In this document: positions 1-6,633 of the stretch, one piece after another
Layout of the letters: each line of letters begins with the position of its first letter
Position numbering within the stretch: the stretch's first letter is position 1
Source of the DNA: Lachnospiraceae bacterium
GTDB taxonomy: Bacteria > Bacillota > Clostridia > Lachnospirales > Lachnospiraceae
Length of the DNA: 22,064 nucleotides
Direction of reading: 5' to 3'
Assembly (NCBI GenBank): GCA_017420605.1
Contig: JAFOIS010000019.1
Coordinates: forward strand, 1 to 22,064
The notes under the pieces: model-generated
Seen by the model: the letters and a program-made list of their open reading frames with translations, nothing else
Databases searched by the model: none
Told to the model about the DNA's origin: nothing
Position numbers and translations under genes: made by a program

Positions 1-175
1 AGGTTACGTCATCAAAGACGATCTGCCCGTCACTGCTTCCTGATTAGGTCGTGTCTATATTTACTTTTCAAAGACCCCTTGAGGGTTTGTTTGCTATGCC
101 CTCATTACGGTATCTAACCGCCTACCTCTTTTTTCAAACTTTATCCTCCTTACGCCCCCGTTCCGGAAGGCCGCA
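1..175. other. Left-edge intergenic stretch, no recognised gene
   Basis: No convincing coding region is seen here. The stretch lies downstream of the polysaccharide deacetylase gene and is visibly richer in A and T (about positions 50-165) than the GC-rich genes beside it. On the minus strand there is a good ribosome-binding-like GGAGG near 145-150 followed seven bases later by TTG, but that frame stops after about seven codons. This could be the remnant of a lost gene or chance. A short imperfect inverted repeat (ACCC/GGGT) sits near 84-96. I do not recognise any family or RNA here. Confidence 0.4.
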
Positions 176-1372
176 TTATTCTGTCTCTTCTTCCGTCTCT
201 TCCGTCTCGTCCGGCTGCTCCTGTCCGCCCTCTTCCGAACCGAACACGACGTCCCTGTCCATATAAAGCTCCGGATCCGGGATCGACGCCGGGGCGACCC
301 AGGTCGAAACGCCCTCCGGATAGAAATCATAGTACATGACGCCCGGTTCCATCGTGATGCCGCGCCGCTTCGCCAGTTCGGAAATGGTGACCATCTTGTA
401 CCCCTGGGCTTTCAGGACCGGCACGATCATCTTCACCGCGTCCGCGGTCGCTTCATAGAGGTCGTGCATGAGGATGATCGATCCGTCCTCTACGAGATAC
501 AGGGCCTTCTGGTAGGTGCTGTCGGCGTCCAGCGTATCCCAGTCGAGCGTATCGACGTCCCAGTTGATCATGGGCATGTCGACGGTGCTCTCCACGAGCG
601 CGTTCGAGCCGCCTCCCGGGGGACGCATGAGTGTCGGCCGTTTGCCTGTCACCTGTTCGACCAGGTCGTTCGTGTCGCCCAGTTCCTTGCGGATGAGTTC
701 CGCGTCCACGTCCTGATAGGACAGCACCTGATGATTGTAGGTGTGATTGCCGATCTCCATGCCGAGGTCCGCTTCGCGCTTCAGCTGCTCGCGGAAGACT
801 TCCGCCTCTTCTCCGACGACGAAGAAGGTCGCCTTTGCGCCGTACTGATTCAGCACGTCCAGGATCGTATCGGTGTTGTAGCTCGGGCCGTCGTCAAATG
901 TGAGCGCCACGAGTTTCAGATGCTTATCGGGATCGAGCACGCCGCTCTCGCGGAAGAAATAATCGTCGTCCTCGGTGGAGATCCAGCCGGTCGCCATATA
1001 CCCGTCTTCCGTGAAATAATAGCGCTGGCCGTCGATGGTCTTCCATCCGTTCGCATAACGGGCATTGTCCGCGGTCTTGTACCACCAGCCGTTATCGTCG
1101 ATATTCCAGCCCGGATCGCCGAGTGCGGGATTGGCCATGGCCTTGCGGACCGCCGTATCGCCGGCTATGAAATCAGTCTGCGTTTCTACCGGCTTCTCCG
1201 CTTCCTCCGGCGCCTTCTTCCCTCTGCGGGTGATCGCCCGGATCCCGAAAAAAAGAAGCAGAAAAACGGCAACCGCGACCAGTGCGTAGATCCCGTACTT
1301 GATGAGTCTGCGCAGCAGAATAACGCGCTGATGCCGCTTCCTGCGTTTTGCCAGTTCTTCTTTTGTCATCAT
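176..1372 (-). CDS. Membrane-anchored polysaccharide deacetylase (CE4) with cell-wall-binding-like repeats
   Basis: Predicted 398-residue carbohydrate esterase family 4 enzyme, which would remove acetyl groups from peptidoglycan or another N-acetylated glycan outside the membrane. The N-terminus is strongly basic followed by one hydrophobic helix (about residues 25-45), a signal anchor. Residues about 88-140 hold Trp/Tyr/Gly-rich repeats (NGWWYKT, GWKTIDGQRYYF) like choline/cell-wall-binding repeats. The NodB domain follows with all usual motifs: TFDDGPS (metal Asp161), GNHTYNH (His210, His214), RPPGG (Arg250), and ILMHD (His303). The tail is very acidic (Glu/Thr/Gln). The ATG pair at 1372/1369 is chosen because AGAGGGGG lies just upstream; an in-frame extension to 1423 has no ribosome site and runs into the neighbouring terminator. 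The upstream gene encodes an NlpC/P60 wall hydrolase, so the two probably act in wall remodelling. Substrate is inferred, not shown. Confidence 0.9.
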   Translation of the reverse strand: MMTKEELAKRRKRHQRVILLRRLIKYGIYALVAVAVFLLLFFGIRAITRRGKKAPEEAEKPVETQTDFIAGDTAVRKAMANPALGDPGWNIDDNGWWYKTADNARYANGWKTIDGQRYYFTEDGYMATGWISTEDDDYFFRESGVLDPDKHLKLVALTFDDGPSYNTDTILDVLNQYGAKATFFVVGEEAEVFREQLKREADLGMEIGNHTYNHQVLSYQDVDAELIRKELGDTNDLVEQVTGKRPTLMRPPGGGSNALVESTVDMPMINWDVDTLDWDTLDADSTYQKALYLVEDGSIILMHDLYEATADAVKMIVPVLKAQGYKMVTISELAKRRGITMEPGVMYYDFYPEGVSTWVAPASIPDPELYMDRDVVFGSEEGGQEQPDETEETEEETE

Positions 1373-1411
1373 ATCGCCCCCTCTTATAGGCGCAGATTCA
1401 TTGTACATGAA

Positions 1412-1440
1412 AATGCCGGACAAGGCAAGTGTCCGGCATT
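1412..1440 (-). terminator. Intrinsic terminator after the NlpC/P60 gene
   Basis: Perfect 11-bp stem (AATGCCGGACA at 1412-1422 with TGTCCGGCATT at 1430-1440) and a 7-base loop. Read on the minus strand it starts 21 bases after the NlpC/P60 stop codon and is followed by a short TTTTC tract. It separates that gene from the deacetylase, which starts 40 bases further on. Confidence 0.85.
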
Positions 1441-1461
1441 CTGGTTTTCGGTGTGCTGTTG

Positions 1462-2913
1462 TTATGTGAAGCGCCGGATCGCGACGATGGACTTGCAGCT
1501 CGCGCTGCGCATATGCACGACGCCGTAGCCGTAGTCCAGTGCTTCGACGATGCCGCCGTAGCCGTCGTAGATCGCAACGTGTCCGGAGTAGACGATGACG
1601 TCGCCGGCACGTGCTTCGGACAGGGATCCGACCCGTGTTCCGAGATAGGCCCAGCCGCCCGAGGTGGTGTAACCGCCGCCGTAAGCACCGGTGTTCTTCA
1701 GAACGAGGTATACGAAGTGCGAGCAGTCGACCCCGGTCGAAAGCGAATTGCCGCCCCAGACGTACGGTGTGCCGATGTACTTGCAGGCGTAGGATACGAT
1801 ATAGGAACCAAGGCCGCTGTCATAGGAAGGCTCCGGTTCGGGCTCGGGTTCTTCGTAATAGTCGTCCTCGTCGTCCTCATCCTCATAGTCGTCTTCGTCG
1901 TCATCCTCGTAGTAGGAGCTTTCCTCCGCTGTCGAGGATCTCGGAGGCTCCGAATAAGAGGAGGCTGCCGTTTCCTCGCGGCTGCTGCGCGTACTTTCCG
2001 ACGTCGGACGCTGCGCGGCCGCTGCCGCTGCGGCTGCCGCTTCTCTTTCCGCGGCTTCTTCCTCGCTCCGGCGGCGCGCTTCTTCCGCGGCCTTCCGGGC
2101 GGCTTCTTCCGCGGCCTTCCTGCGGGCTTCTTCCTCGGCGGCGCGGCGCTTCTCCTCCTGGATCCGGTACAGTTCGGCTTCCATGGCGCGCGTATTGGCA
2201 AGGATCTGTTCCGCCTGCTTTTCCGCCTCGGCGATCTGTACTTCGTAATCGGCGTTCTGCGCCTTGTATTCTTCGAGTTTTATCTCAAGTTCCGCTTCGT
2301 CGGCTTCCAGGCCGATGCGCTGCGCTACCAGATTGGACTGTTCTTCTTCCAGCATTCCGAGCTGTTCGTTGAGTTCATCCCGGGTCTTGTCGACGTTTTC
2401 GACCGCGGTGACGTACTCTTCAAGCTGTCTGCGGTCCGCCTCGTGCAGTTTGTTCGTATATTCCGCACGGTTGAACAGCGTCGTGATATCCTGCGAGGAC
2501 AGGATCATGGTCAGAAGTCCGAGATCTCCGCCTTTTTCATAGATATACTGGATCCGGCGCTTCATGTCGCCGTACTGCTTGTCCTTCGTGCTGATCGCAA
2601 CGTCGAGGCAGTCTTTTACGACCTCGATGTAGCCTTCCGTCCACCGGATACGGCCGTTCGTCATCAGGATATCGTCCTTAGCCTGGCCGATACGGACCAT
2701 AAGGCTTACGATCTCCGCGTTGACGTCGCTGATCTGGGACTGGATCTCGACCTGTTCGGCCGTCAGCGTATCGAGAAGTTCGCTGGTTTCGGCGTATTCC
2801 TCCTCGGCTGCGGCGATCTGTGCTCTGATATCATCTTCTTCATCTGCAAGCACCGGCACCGAACCGAACAGCATCGTGGCGGCCAGGAGCATGCATAGAA
2901 TTCGTTTTTTCAT
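1462..2913 (-). CDS. Secreted coiled-coil NlpC/P60 peptidoglycan hydrolase (PcsB/CwlO-like)
   Basis: Predicted 483-residue exported endopeptidase that would cut peptide cross-bridges of peptidoglycan. Residues 1-23 form a signal peptide (KKR, hydrophobic core, VLA-DE cleavage site). Residues about 24-250 are long amphipathic helices, the PcsB/CwlO-type coiled coil known in other Firmicutes to be controlled by FtsEX. Residues 256-300 are Glu/Arg/Lys/Ala repeats ending in a poly-Ala run, then a Ser/Thr linker and a very acidic Asp/Glu/Tyr stretch with an EP repeat (334-363). The NlpC/P60 domain is at about 367-483: catalytic Cys397 in GVDCSHF, His445 in SGHVAIY; the third polar residue is not certain. 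The start at 2913 is supported by the signal peptide and GGGAG seven bases upstream; the frame stays open further upstream only as a shadow of the HAD gene. WalR-like control is suggested by sites at 2986-3012. Confidence 0.93.
   Translation of the reverse strand: MKKRILCMLLAATMLFGSVPVLADEEDDIRAQIAAAEEEYAETSELLDTLTAEQVEIQSQISDVNAEIVSLMVRIGQAKDDILMTNGRIRWTEGYIEVVKDCLDVAISTKDKQYGDMKRRIQYIYEKGGDLGLLTMILSSQDITTLFNRAEYTNKLHEADRRQLEEYVTAVENVDKTRDELNEQLGMLEEEQSNLVAQRIGLEADEAELEIKLEEYKAQNADYEVQIAEAEKQAEQILANTRAMEAELYRIQEEKRRAAEEEARRKAAEEAARKAAEEARRRSEEEAAEREAAAAAAAAAQRPTSESTRSSREETAASSYSEPPRSSTAEESSYYEDDDEDDYEDEDDEDDYYEEPEPEPEPSYDSGLGSYIVSYACKYIGTPYVWGGNSLSTGVDCSHFVYLVLKNTGAYGGGYTTSGGWAYLGTRVGSLSEARAGDVIVYSGHVAIYDGYGGIVEALDYGYGVVHMRSASCKSIVAIRRFT
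2078..2140 (-). repeat. 24-bp tandem repeat inside the NlpC/P60 gene
   Basis: Copies start at about 2078, 2102 and 2126, exactly 24 bases apart, with a few substitutions and an incomplete last copy. Each unit encodes eight residues of the type EEARRKAA, so the repeat keeps frame and would lengthen or shorten the charged helical linker between coiled coil and catalytic domain. Confidence 0.7.
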
Positions 2914-2920
2914 AATAAAA

Positions 2921-2948
2921 CTCCCTGTGTATAAGTTTTCACAGGGAG
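2921..2948 (-). promoter_or_regulatory. Perfect inverted repeat over the NlpC/P60 ribosome binding site
   Basis: CTCCCTGTG (2921-2929) and CACAGGGAG (2940-2948) are perfect 9-bp complements separated by 10 bases. On the minus strand the second arm contains the GGGAG ribosome binding site, seven bases before the ATG. As RNA it would form a hairpin hiding that site; as DNA it is a symmetric operator-like site spanning the predicted transcription start. Confidence 0.6.
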
Positions 2949-2949
2949 T

Positions 2950-2978
2950 ATCGTAACATGAGCGTGTCAAATTTGCAA
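2950..2978 (-). promoter_or_regulatory. Promoter of the NlpC/P60 gene
   Basis: On the minus strand TTGCAA (-35, 2973-2978) and TACGAT (-10, 2950-2955) are 17 bases apart, and TG stands one base before the -10 element (extended -10). Both hexamers match the consensus at four of six positions. Predicted start of transcription is near 2943. Confidence 0.55.
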
Positions 2979-2985
2979 GGTATTT

Positions 2986-3012
2986 ATTACAATTTATTAC
3001 AAAACTATTACA
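2986..3012 (-). promoter_or_regulatory. Candidate WalR (YycF/VicR) binding site
   Basis: On the minus strand three TGTAAT half-sites occur at 3012-3007, 3001-2996 and 2991-2986. The first two are separated by exactly five bases, matching the known WalR pattern of two TGTWAH half-sites with a 5-bp gap; the third follows after four. The cluster ends seven bases upstream of the -35 box, a usual activator position. Wall hydrolases of the CwlO/PcsB type are classical WalR/VicR targets. Confidence 0.6.
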
Positions 3013-3014
3013 CG

Positions 3015-3029
3015 AGTTGTCAGACAACT
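3015..3029. promoter_or_regulatory. Palindrome next to the WalR-like site
   Basis: AGTTGTC and GACAACT flank a single central base, a perfect 15-bp palindrome two bases from the WalR-like cluster. The one-base centre makes it a poor RNA hairpin, so a DNA-binding site is more likely. The core TTGTC-N-GACAA resembles operators of FadR-type GntR regulators; the regulator is unknown. Confidence 0.4.
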
Positions 3030-3076
3030 TCATTTTTTCATCGTCGGCGAAACAATCGGGCGGCGTCCTCTTTTTC

Positions 3077-3931
3077 TCAGGAAAGCACGTATTTCCGCAG
3101 GATCTCGGCCACGCCGTCGTGGTCGTTGTCCGGCGCGATGATCTCCGCCATTTCCAGAAGATGCGGGGCGGCGTTGCCCATGGCGACCGAAACGCCTGCC
3201 ATGGAAAGGAGCTCCCGGTCGTTATCCGAATCCCCGAACGCCATGATCTCCTCCCTGTGGATGCCGAACTGCTCGCCGAGACGCAGAAGCGATCCGCCTT
3301 TCGAAGCCGCCACCGGGTCGATCTCGATGTTGATCTCCGGGCTGTACATGACCTTGACGTGCTCCTCATAGTCCCGGAGCATCCGTCTTGCCTCCTCGTT
3401 TCCGGGAATGACGCCGTTTTCATCGCGCGGCGCCGTCGCCGTCAGCTTTTCGACGCAGGGCGTCGGGTTTCCGGCAAGATGCAGGATATCCGGCACGGGG
3501 ATGCGGAACCGCCGGAGGTACTCGCGCGCGGCGTCCGAACGCGCGCACCCCAGCATGGCGTCGAATTCGGATTCATCCACATATCCGAGACCTTCCGTAA
3601 ACAGGTTCACGATAAAGCCCATTTCCCGGAGACGTACCGTGATCTCTCTCGCGACATGATACGGCATCCCGCAGGAGAACAGCACCGAGCCGTCGCGGAT
3701 ATCGTGGACCGACGCGCCGCCGGCGGCGATCACATACGGAAACCCGCACAGCGAGATCAGTTCCTTCGGGACCGCGCCGAACGGCCGTCCTGTAACAGGC
3801 AGGACGATGACGCCCTGCGCAAGGGCTTCCTTCACGGCCAGAAGGTTTGCCTCGGAGACCTCTTTGCCGGAAGTCAGGAACGTGCCGTCGAGGTCCAGCC
3901 CTACCATGCGGATCTTATGGGATAAAGACAT
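3077..3931 (-). CDS. Cof-type HAD-superfamily phosphatase
   Basis: Predicted 284-residue cytosolic HAD hydrolase of the Cof/YidA (IIB cap) group, which removes phosphate from sugar phosphates or other small phosphoesters. Motif I is LDLDGT (nucleophile Asp13, acid Asp15), motif II is the Thr in PVTGRP (Thr47), motif III is Lys211 in ASKGG, and motif IV is FGDSDND (Asp234, Asp238); the cap lies between motifs II and III. Length is typical. The ATG at 3931 has GAGGTG upstream and begins eight bases after the nucleotidyltransferase stop, so it is the last gene of an rpiB-nucleotidyltransferase-HAD operon. Substrate cannot be read from the sequence; the neighbours suggest a sugar phosphate. Confidence 0.9.
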   Translation of the reverse strand: MSLSHKIRMVGLDLDGTFLTSGKEVSEANLLAVKEALAQGVIVLPVTGRPFGAVPKELISLCGFPYVIAAGGASVHDIRDGSVLFSCGMPYHVAREITVRLREMGFIVNLFTEGLGYVDESEFDAMLGCARSDAAREYLRRFRIPVPDILHLAGNPTPCVEKLTATAPRDENGVIPGNEEARRMLRDYEEHVKVMYSPEINIEIDPVAASKGGSLLRLGEQFGIHREEIMAFGDSDNDRELLSMAGVSVAMGNAAPHLLEMAEIIAPDNDHDGVAEILRKYVLS

Positions 3932-3939
3932 CGTTCACC

Positions 3940-4857
3940 TCAGAATTCTTTCGGGTACAGTCCTTCCTGCTGCATGCGCGCGATCGCCGCGCTCACCTTG
4001 TCCCGGTCTTCCCGGTACGTCACGCCGTACCAGCTGTCCGGGGACGTCCGGACCGAAACGTCCGCGATCCCCTCCCGGATGCACGCGGCGACGACTTCCG
4101 GCAGAAGGAACTCGGCCTTCAGCGGGTCCTTTGCGGCTTCTCCGGCAAGGAACGCCGGAAAGCGGCAGGAAAGCTGCCGGAAAAAGTTCTCCGGGAAACC
4201 CCAGAAGTTCAGGGAAACGACCGTATCGCCCGGAAGTTCCGTCCAGGTCGCGCCGCCGTCCAGGGTATAGGCGGCGTCATCGCCGCGCCGTACGACGGTC
4301 TTGCGCTCCGTGATCCCGGTCAGATATCCGTACCGGTCCGTAACGCAGACGCCGCGGGAGACGGAGCCGTTCTCCGTAAGGGTATTGCGCAGGGTATATC
4401 CGGCCATGCAGCAGTGCAGGATCCCGTCGTCCCGCTTTTCCTCCGCGAGCGCGTCGCGGATCATGAAGAACGCGTGCCTTCCGTAAAAATCATCCGCGTT
4501 GACGACCGCGAACGGTCCGTCGACGATATGCCGGGCGGCAAGGACGGCATGCCCGGTCCCCCACGGCTTCTTCCGCTCCTCCGGAGCGGAAAAACCTTCC
4601 GGAACGTCCGCAAGCTCCTGGAAGGCGTAATGCACCCCGATCTTTCCCGCAAGCCGCGCGTCGAACATTTCCCGGAACAGCGATTCGTGCTCCCTTCGGA
4701 TCACGAAAACGACGTCGGTAAACCCGGCCATCGCCGCGTCATAGATGGAGAAATCCACCATGCTGTGCCCGGCTTCGTCGAGCGGATCCACCTGTTTGAG
4801 GCCGCCGTAACGGCTGCCCATGCCGGCCGCCATGACGACAAGATAAAGTCTGTTCAT
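3940..4857 (-). CDS. Nucleotidyltransferase (sugar-1-phosphate NTP transferase-like)
   Basis: Predicted 305-residue Rossmann-like NTP transferase. The N-terminal signature AAGMGSRYGGLKQ (residues 10-22) is the nucleotide-binding loop with the conserved Lys21, and NADDFYG (Asp122/Asp123) is the metal-binding site. Such enzymes join a nucleoside monophosphate to a sugar phosphate or similar acceptor, giving an activated sugar for polymer synthesis. The region after the catalytic half is not a left-handed beta helix, so a bifunctional GlmU type is excluded. The start codon overlaps the stop of the upstream isomerase (ATGA at 4854-4857), which implies translational coupling. Which sugar is used is not visible; the operon partners point to a sugar-phosphate pathway. 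Confidence 0.85.
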   Translation of the reverse strand: MNRLYLVVMAAGMGSRYGGLKQVDPLDEAGHSMVDFSIYDAAMAGFTDVVFVIRREHESLFREMFDARLAGKIGVHYAFQELADVPEGFSAPEERKKPWGTGHAVLAARHIVDGPFAVVNADDFYGRHAFFMIRDALAEEKRDDGILHCCMAGYTLRNTLTENGSVSRGVCVTDRYGYLTGITERKTVVRRGDDAAYTLDGGATWTELPGDTVVSLNFWGFPENFFRQLSCRFPAFLAGEAAKDPLKAEFLLPEVVAACIREGIADVSVRTSPDSWYGVTYREDRDKVSAAIARMQQEGLYPKEF

Positions 4858-5330
4858 GCTCTTCCTTTCCCGTAGTCGGCTTCGACCTGCATCATGCGTT
4901 CCACGCGTCCTGCGTGCCGGCCGCCTTCAAACTCGCTGCCGAAGAAGGAATCCAGGATCATCTTGGCCATTTCGACGCCGATCACGCGCGCGCCGAACGC
5001 GATGATCTGCGCGTTGTTGTGGCGCTTCGCCATCGCGGCCGAATAGGGTTCGGAGCAGACTGCGGCGCGGATGCCGGGGACCTTGTTCGCCGTCAGCGAA
5101 ATGCCGATGCCGGTCCCGCAGATGAGCACGCCCTGGTCCACCTCGCCGGAAGCGACCGCTTCCCCGACGCGGCGGCCGAAGCCCGGATAATCATCCTTGC
5201 GGTTCGACGCGTCATAACCGCCGAAGTCGACGTTCTCGTACCCCTTTTCGGCCATATAGGCCATCAGTTCGCCCTTCATCGCGACGCCGGTATAATCACA
5301 GCCCCAGCCGATCTTCATTTTCCGCTCCAT
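4854..5330 (-). CDS. rpiB: RpiB/LacAB-family sugar-phosphate isomerase
   Basis: Predicted 158-residue cytosolic isomerase. RpiB interconverts ribose 5-phosphate and ribulose 5-phosphate in the pentose phosphate pathway; relatives act on allose or galactose 6-phosphates. Recognisable parts are GCDYTG at the N-terminus, DYPGFG, the active-site ICGTGIGIS (Cys71), ANKVPGIRAA, CSEPYSA, KRHNNA (His104) and FEGGRHAGRV near the end. The N-terminal motif has Tyr13 where most RpiB proteins have His (CDHxG), which may affect substrate. The ATG at 5330 is chosen because AAAGGA precedes it; the frame is open for 20 more codons without a ribosome site. First gene of an operon with a nucleotidyltransferase (4-bp overlap) and a HAD phosphatase. 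The symbol follows the family; the natural substrate is uncertain. Confidence 0.88.
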   Translation of the reverse strand: MERKMKIGWGCDYTGVAMKGELMAYMAEKGYENVDFGGYDASNRKDDYPGFGRRVGEAVASGEVDQGVLICGTGIGISLTANKVPGIRAAVCSEPYSAAMAKRHNNAQIIAFGARVIGVEMAKMILDSFFGSEFEGGRHAGRVERMMQVEADYGKGRA

Positions 5331-5413
5331 GATCTGATCCTTTCCAAAGTTTATATACTGCTTCTGTCCGGCTTTCACGGCAGGCCGCATAAGATGCAGG
5401 CCTTCCTGACTGA

Positions 5414-5440
5414 CCGGAAATTAATGGTTTACATTTCCGG
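5414..5440. promoter_or_regulatory. Inverted repeat over the tRNA-Val -35 region
   Basis: CCGGAAAT (5414-5421) and ATTTCCGG (5433-5440) are perfect 8-bp complements separated by 11 bases. The repeat covers the -35 element of the tRNA promoter and also lies upstream of rpiB on the other strand. It could be an operator serving one or both directions; no T tract follows it, so it is not a clear terminator. Confidence 0.45.
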
Positions 5441-5457
5441 ATACTTCGTGCTATAAT
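5428..5457 (+). promoter_or_regulatory. Promoter of tRNA-Val
   Basis: TTTACA (5428-5433) and a perfect TATAAT (5452-5457) are separated by 18 bases. Only seven bases lie between the -10 box and the first base of the tRNA, so the transcript should begin at or within a base or two of the mature 5' end. Confidence 0.8.
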
Positions 5458-5464
5458 CTCTGAC

Positions 5465-5536
5465 GGAGAATTAGCTCAATGGGAGAGCACTCGCTTCACG
5501 TGTGAGGTGTTGCAGGTTCGAGCCCTGTATTCTCCA
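5465..5536 (+). tRNA. tRNA-Val(CAC)
   Basis: A complete 72-base cloverleaf: acceptor GGAGAAT/ATTCTCC (seven perfect pairs), D stem GCTC/GAGC, anticodon stem CTCGC/GTGAG with loop TTCACGT (anticodon CAC at 5497-5499, reading GUG), T stem GCAGG/CCTGT with loop TTCGAGC, and discriminator A at 5536. CCA is not encoded; seven T residues follow directly and may serve as the terminator. The CCA end must be added by the nucleotidyltransferase encoded at 11965-13311. Confidence 0.95.
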
Positions 5537-5574
5537 TTTTTTTATGCCCTTCCGCATTTTATCACAGGGAAGGA

Positions 5575-6633
5575 TCATGAATCAAGCCAGAGGGCGTCCC
5601 GGATCCGGAGCGGCACGCTTTCCCCCTCCTTATACGGCGCGTCGGGCGGCGCGCTCATATGCAGCGTGCCCAGTTCCCCGCCGTCCAGTTCATACCGTAC
5701 CGAATCCCCGAAGAAACGGATCTCCTTTACGGGGAATGCCTCCCCGCCGTCCGATACGGGAACGAACCCGCCCGGCCGGACGAGGACGAAACCTTCCTTT
5801 TTTCCTTCCCGGAACGGCACGAAGATCTTCCTTCCTCCCGGAAGGCACACTTCCATTTTTCCGTCCGCCTCTCTTCCCGTACGCTCCGCGGGGAAAATAT
5901 TCGCCTCCCCGATGAACGAAGCCGTAAACGTATTGGCAGGGACGCCATATACGTTCCGCGGCGTATCGTACTGCAGAAGCACGCCGTCCCGCATGACCGC
6001 CACCCGGTCGGAGACCGACATGGCTTCCGCCTGGTCGTGCGTGACGTGCACGATCGTGATCCCGGTCTTTTTCCGGATCTCCAGAAGCTCCCCGCACATC
6101 TCGGCGGAAAGCTTCGCGTCCAGATTCGAGAACGGTTCGTCGAGAAGCAGAAGCCGCGGCTCCATGACGAGGGCGCGGGCAAGCGCCACCCGCTGCTGCT
6201 GTCCGCCGGACATCTCGTAGGCCATGCGTTTTTCGAAGCCCGTAAGATGCACGAGACGGAGCGCTGCGCCGACCTTATCCGCGATGGCCTTCCGGTCCAG
6301 CCGGCGGATCCTGAGCGGGTAGGCGACGTTGCGGAATACATTCATGTGCGGCCATACCGCATAGGACTGGAAGACCATACCGATATCCCGCTTCTCGGGG
6401 GGCAGGGGCGGCGTCATGCCGGCGCTGTCAAAGAGCACGTCTCCGTCGATCATGATCCGGCCGGACGTGGGCTCCGCAAAGCCAGCGATCATCCGGAGCA
6501 GCGTCGTTTTGCCGCAGCCGGACGGTCCGACCACGGAAACGAGCTCGCCGTCGCCGACGGTGAGCGACACCTGCTTTACCGCCGTCACCGGTCCGAACAC
6601 TTTCGTCAGATCATCGATCACCAGTTTTCCCAT
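5575..6633 (-). CDS. ABC importer ATP-binding protein (ferric iron / AEP / sugar-phosphate class)
   Basis: Predicted 352-residue ATPase of the FbpC/PotA class that powers the importer made with the permease and lipoprotein upstream. Walker A is GPSGCGKTT (residues 36-44), the signature is MSGGQQQRVALARAL, Walker B is LLLLDEPFSNLDA, and the switch His is in VTHDQAEA. The last roughly 110 residues are a TOBE-type beta domain, as in CUT1/FbpC/PotA ATPases. The ATG at 6633 has AAAGGA five bases upstream and lies inside the permease gene (23-base overlap), so translation is probably coupled; an in-frame start at 6669 has no ribosome site. It is the last gene of the operon and converges on tRNA-Val. 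Confidence 0.92.
   Translation of the reverse strand: MGKLVIDDLTKVFGPVTAVKQVSLTVGDGELVSVVGPSGCGKTTLLRMIAGFAEPTSGRIMIDGDVLFDSAGMTPPLPPEKRDIGMVFQSYAVWPHMNVFRNVAYPLRIRRLDRKAIADKVGAALRLVHLTGFEKRMAYEMSGGQQQRVALARALVMEPRLLLLDEPFSNLDAKLSAEMCGELLEIRKKTGITIVHVTHDQAEAMSVSDRVAVMRDGVLLQYDTPRNVYGVPANTFTASFIGEANIFPAERTGREADGKMEVCLPGGRKIFVPFREGKKEGFVLVRPGGFVPVSDGGEAFPVKEIRFFGDSVRYELDGGELGTLHMSAPPDAPYKEGESVPLRIRDALWLDS

Noticed and set aside
1373..1411. Dedicated promoter for the polysaccharide deacetylase
   Set aside because: A TATAAG is present but its -35 match is poor and it would start the mRNA within the ribosome site; readthrough of the upstream terminator is equally possible.
2914..3423. Upstream in-frame extension of the NlpC/P60 gene
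   Set aside because: It lies antiparallel-free but in a different frame of the HAD gene on the same strand, crosses the promoter and WalR-like sites, and the signal peptide starts at 2913.
5537..5574. Terminator for the ABC operon formed by CCTTCC/GGAAGG
   Set aside because: The stem is six pairs with a long loop and no T tract follows on the minus strand; only the T7 after the tRNA is convincing, for the plus strand.
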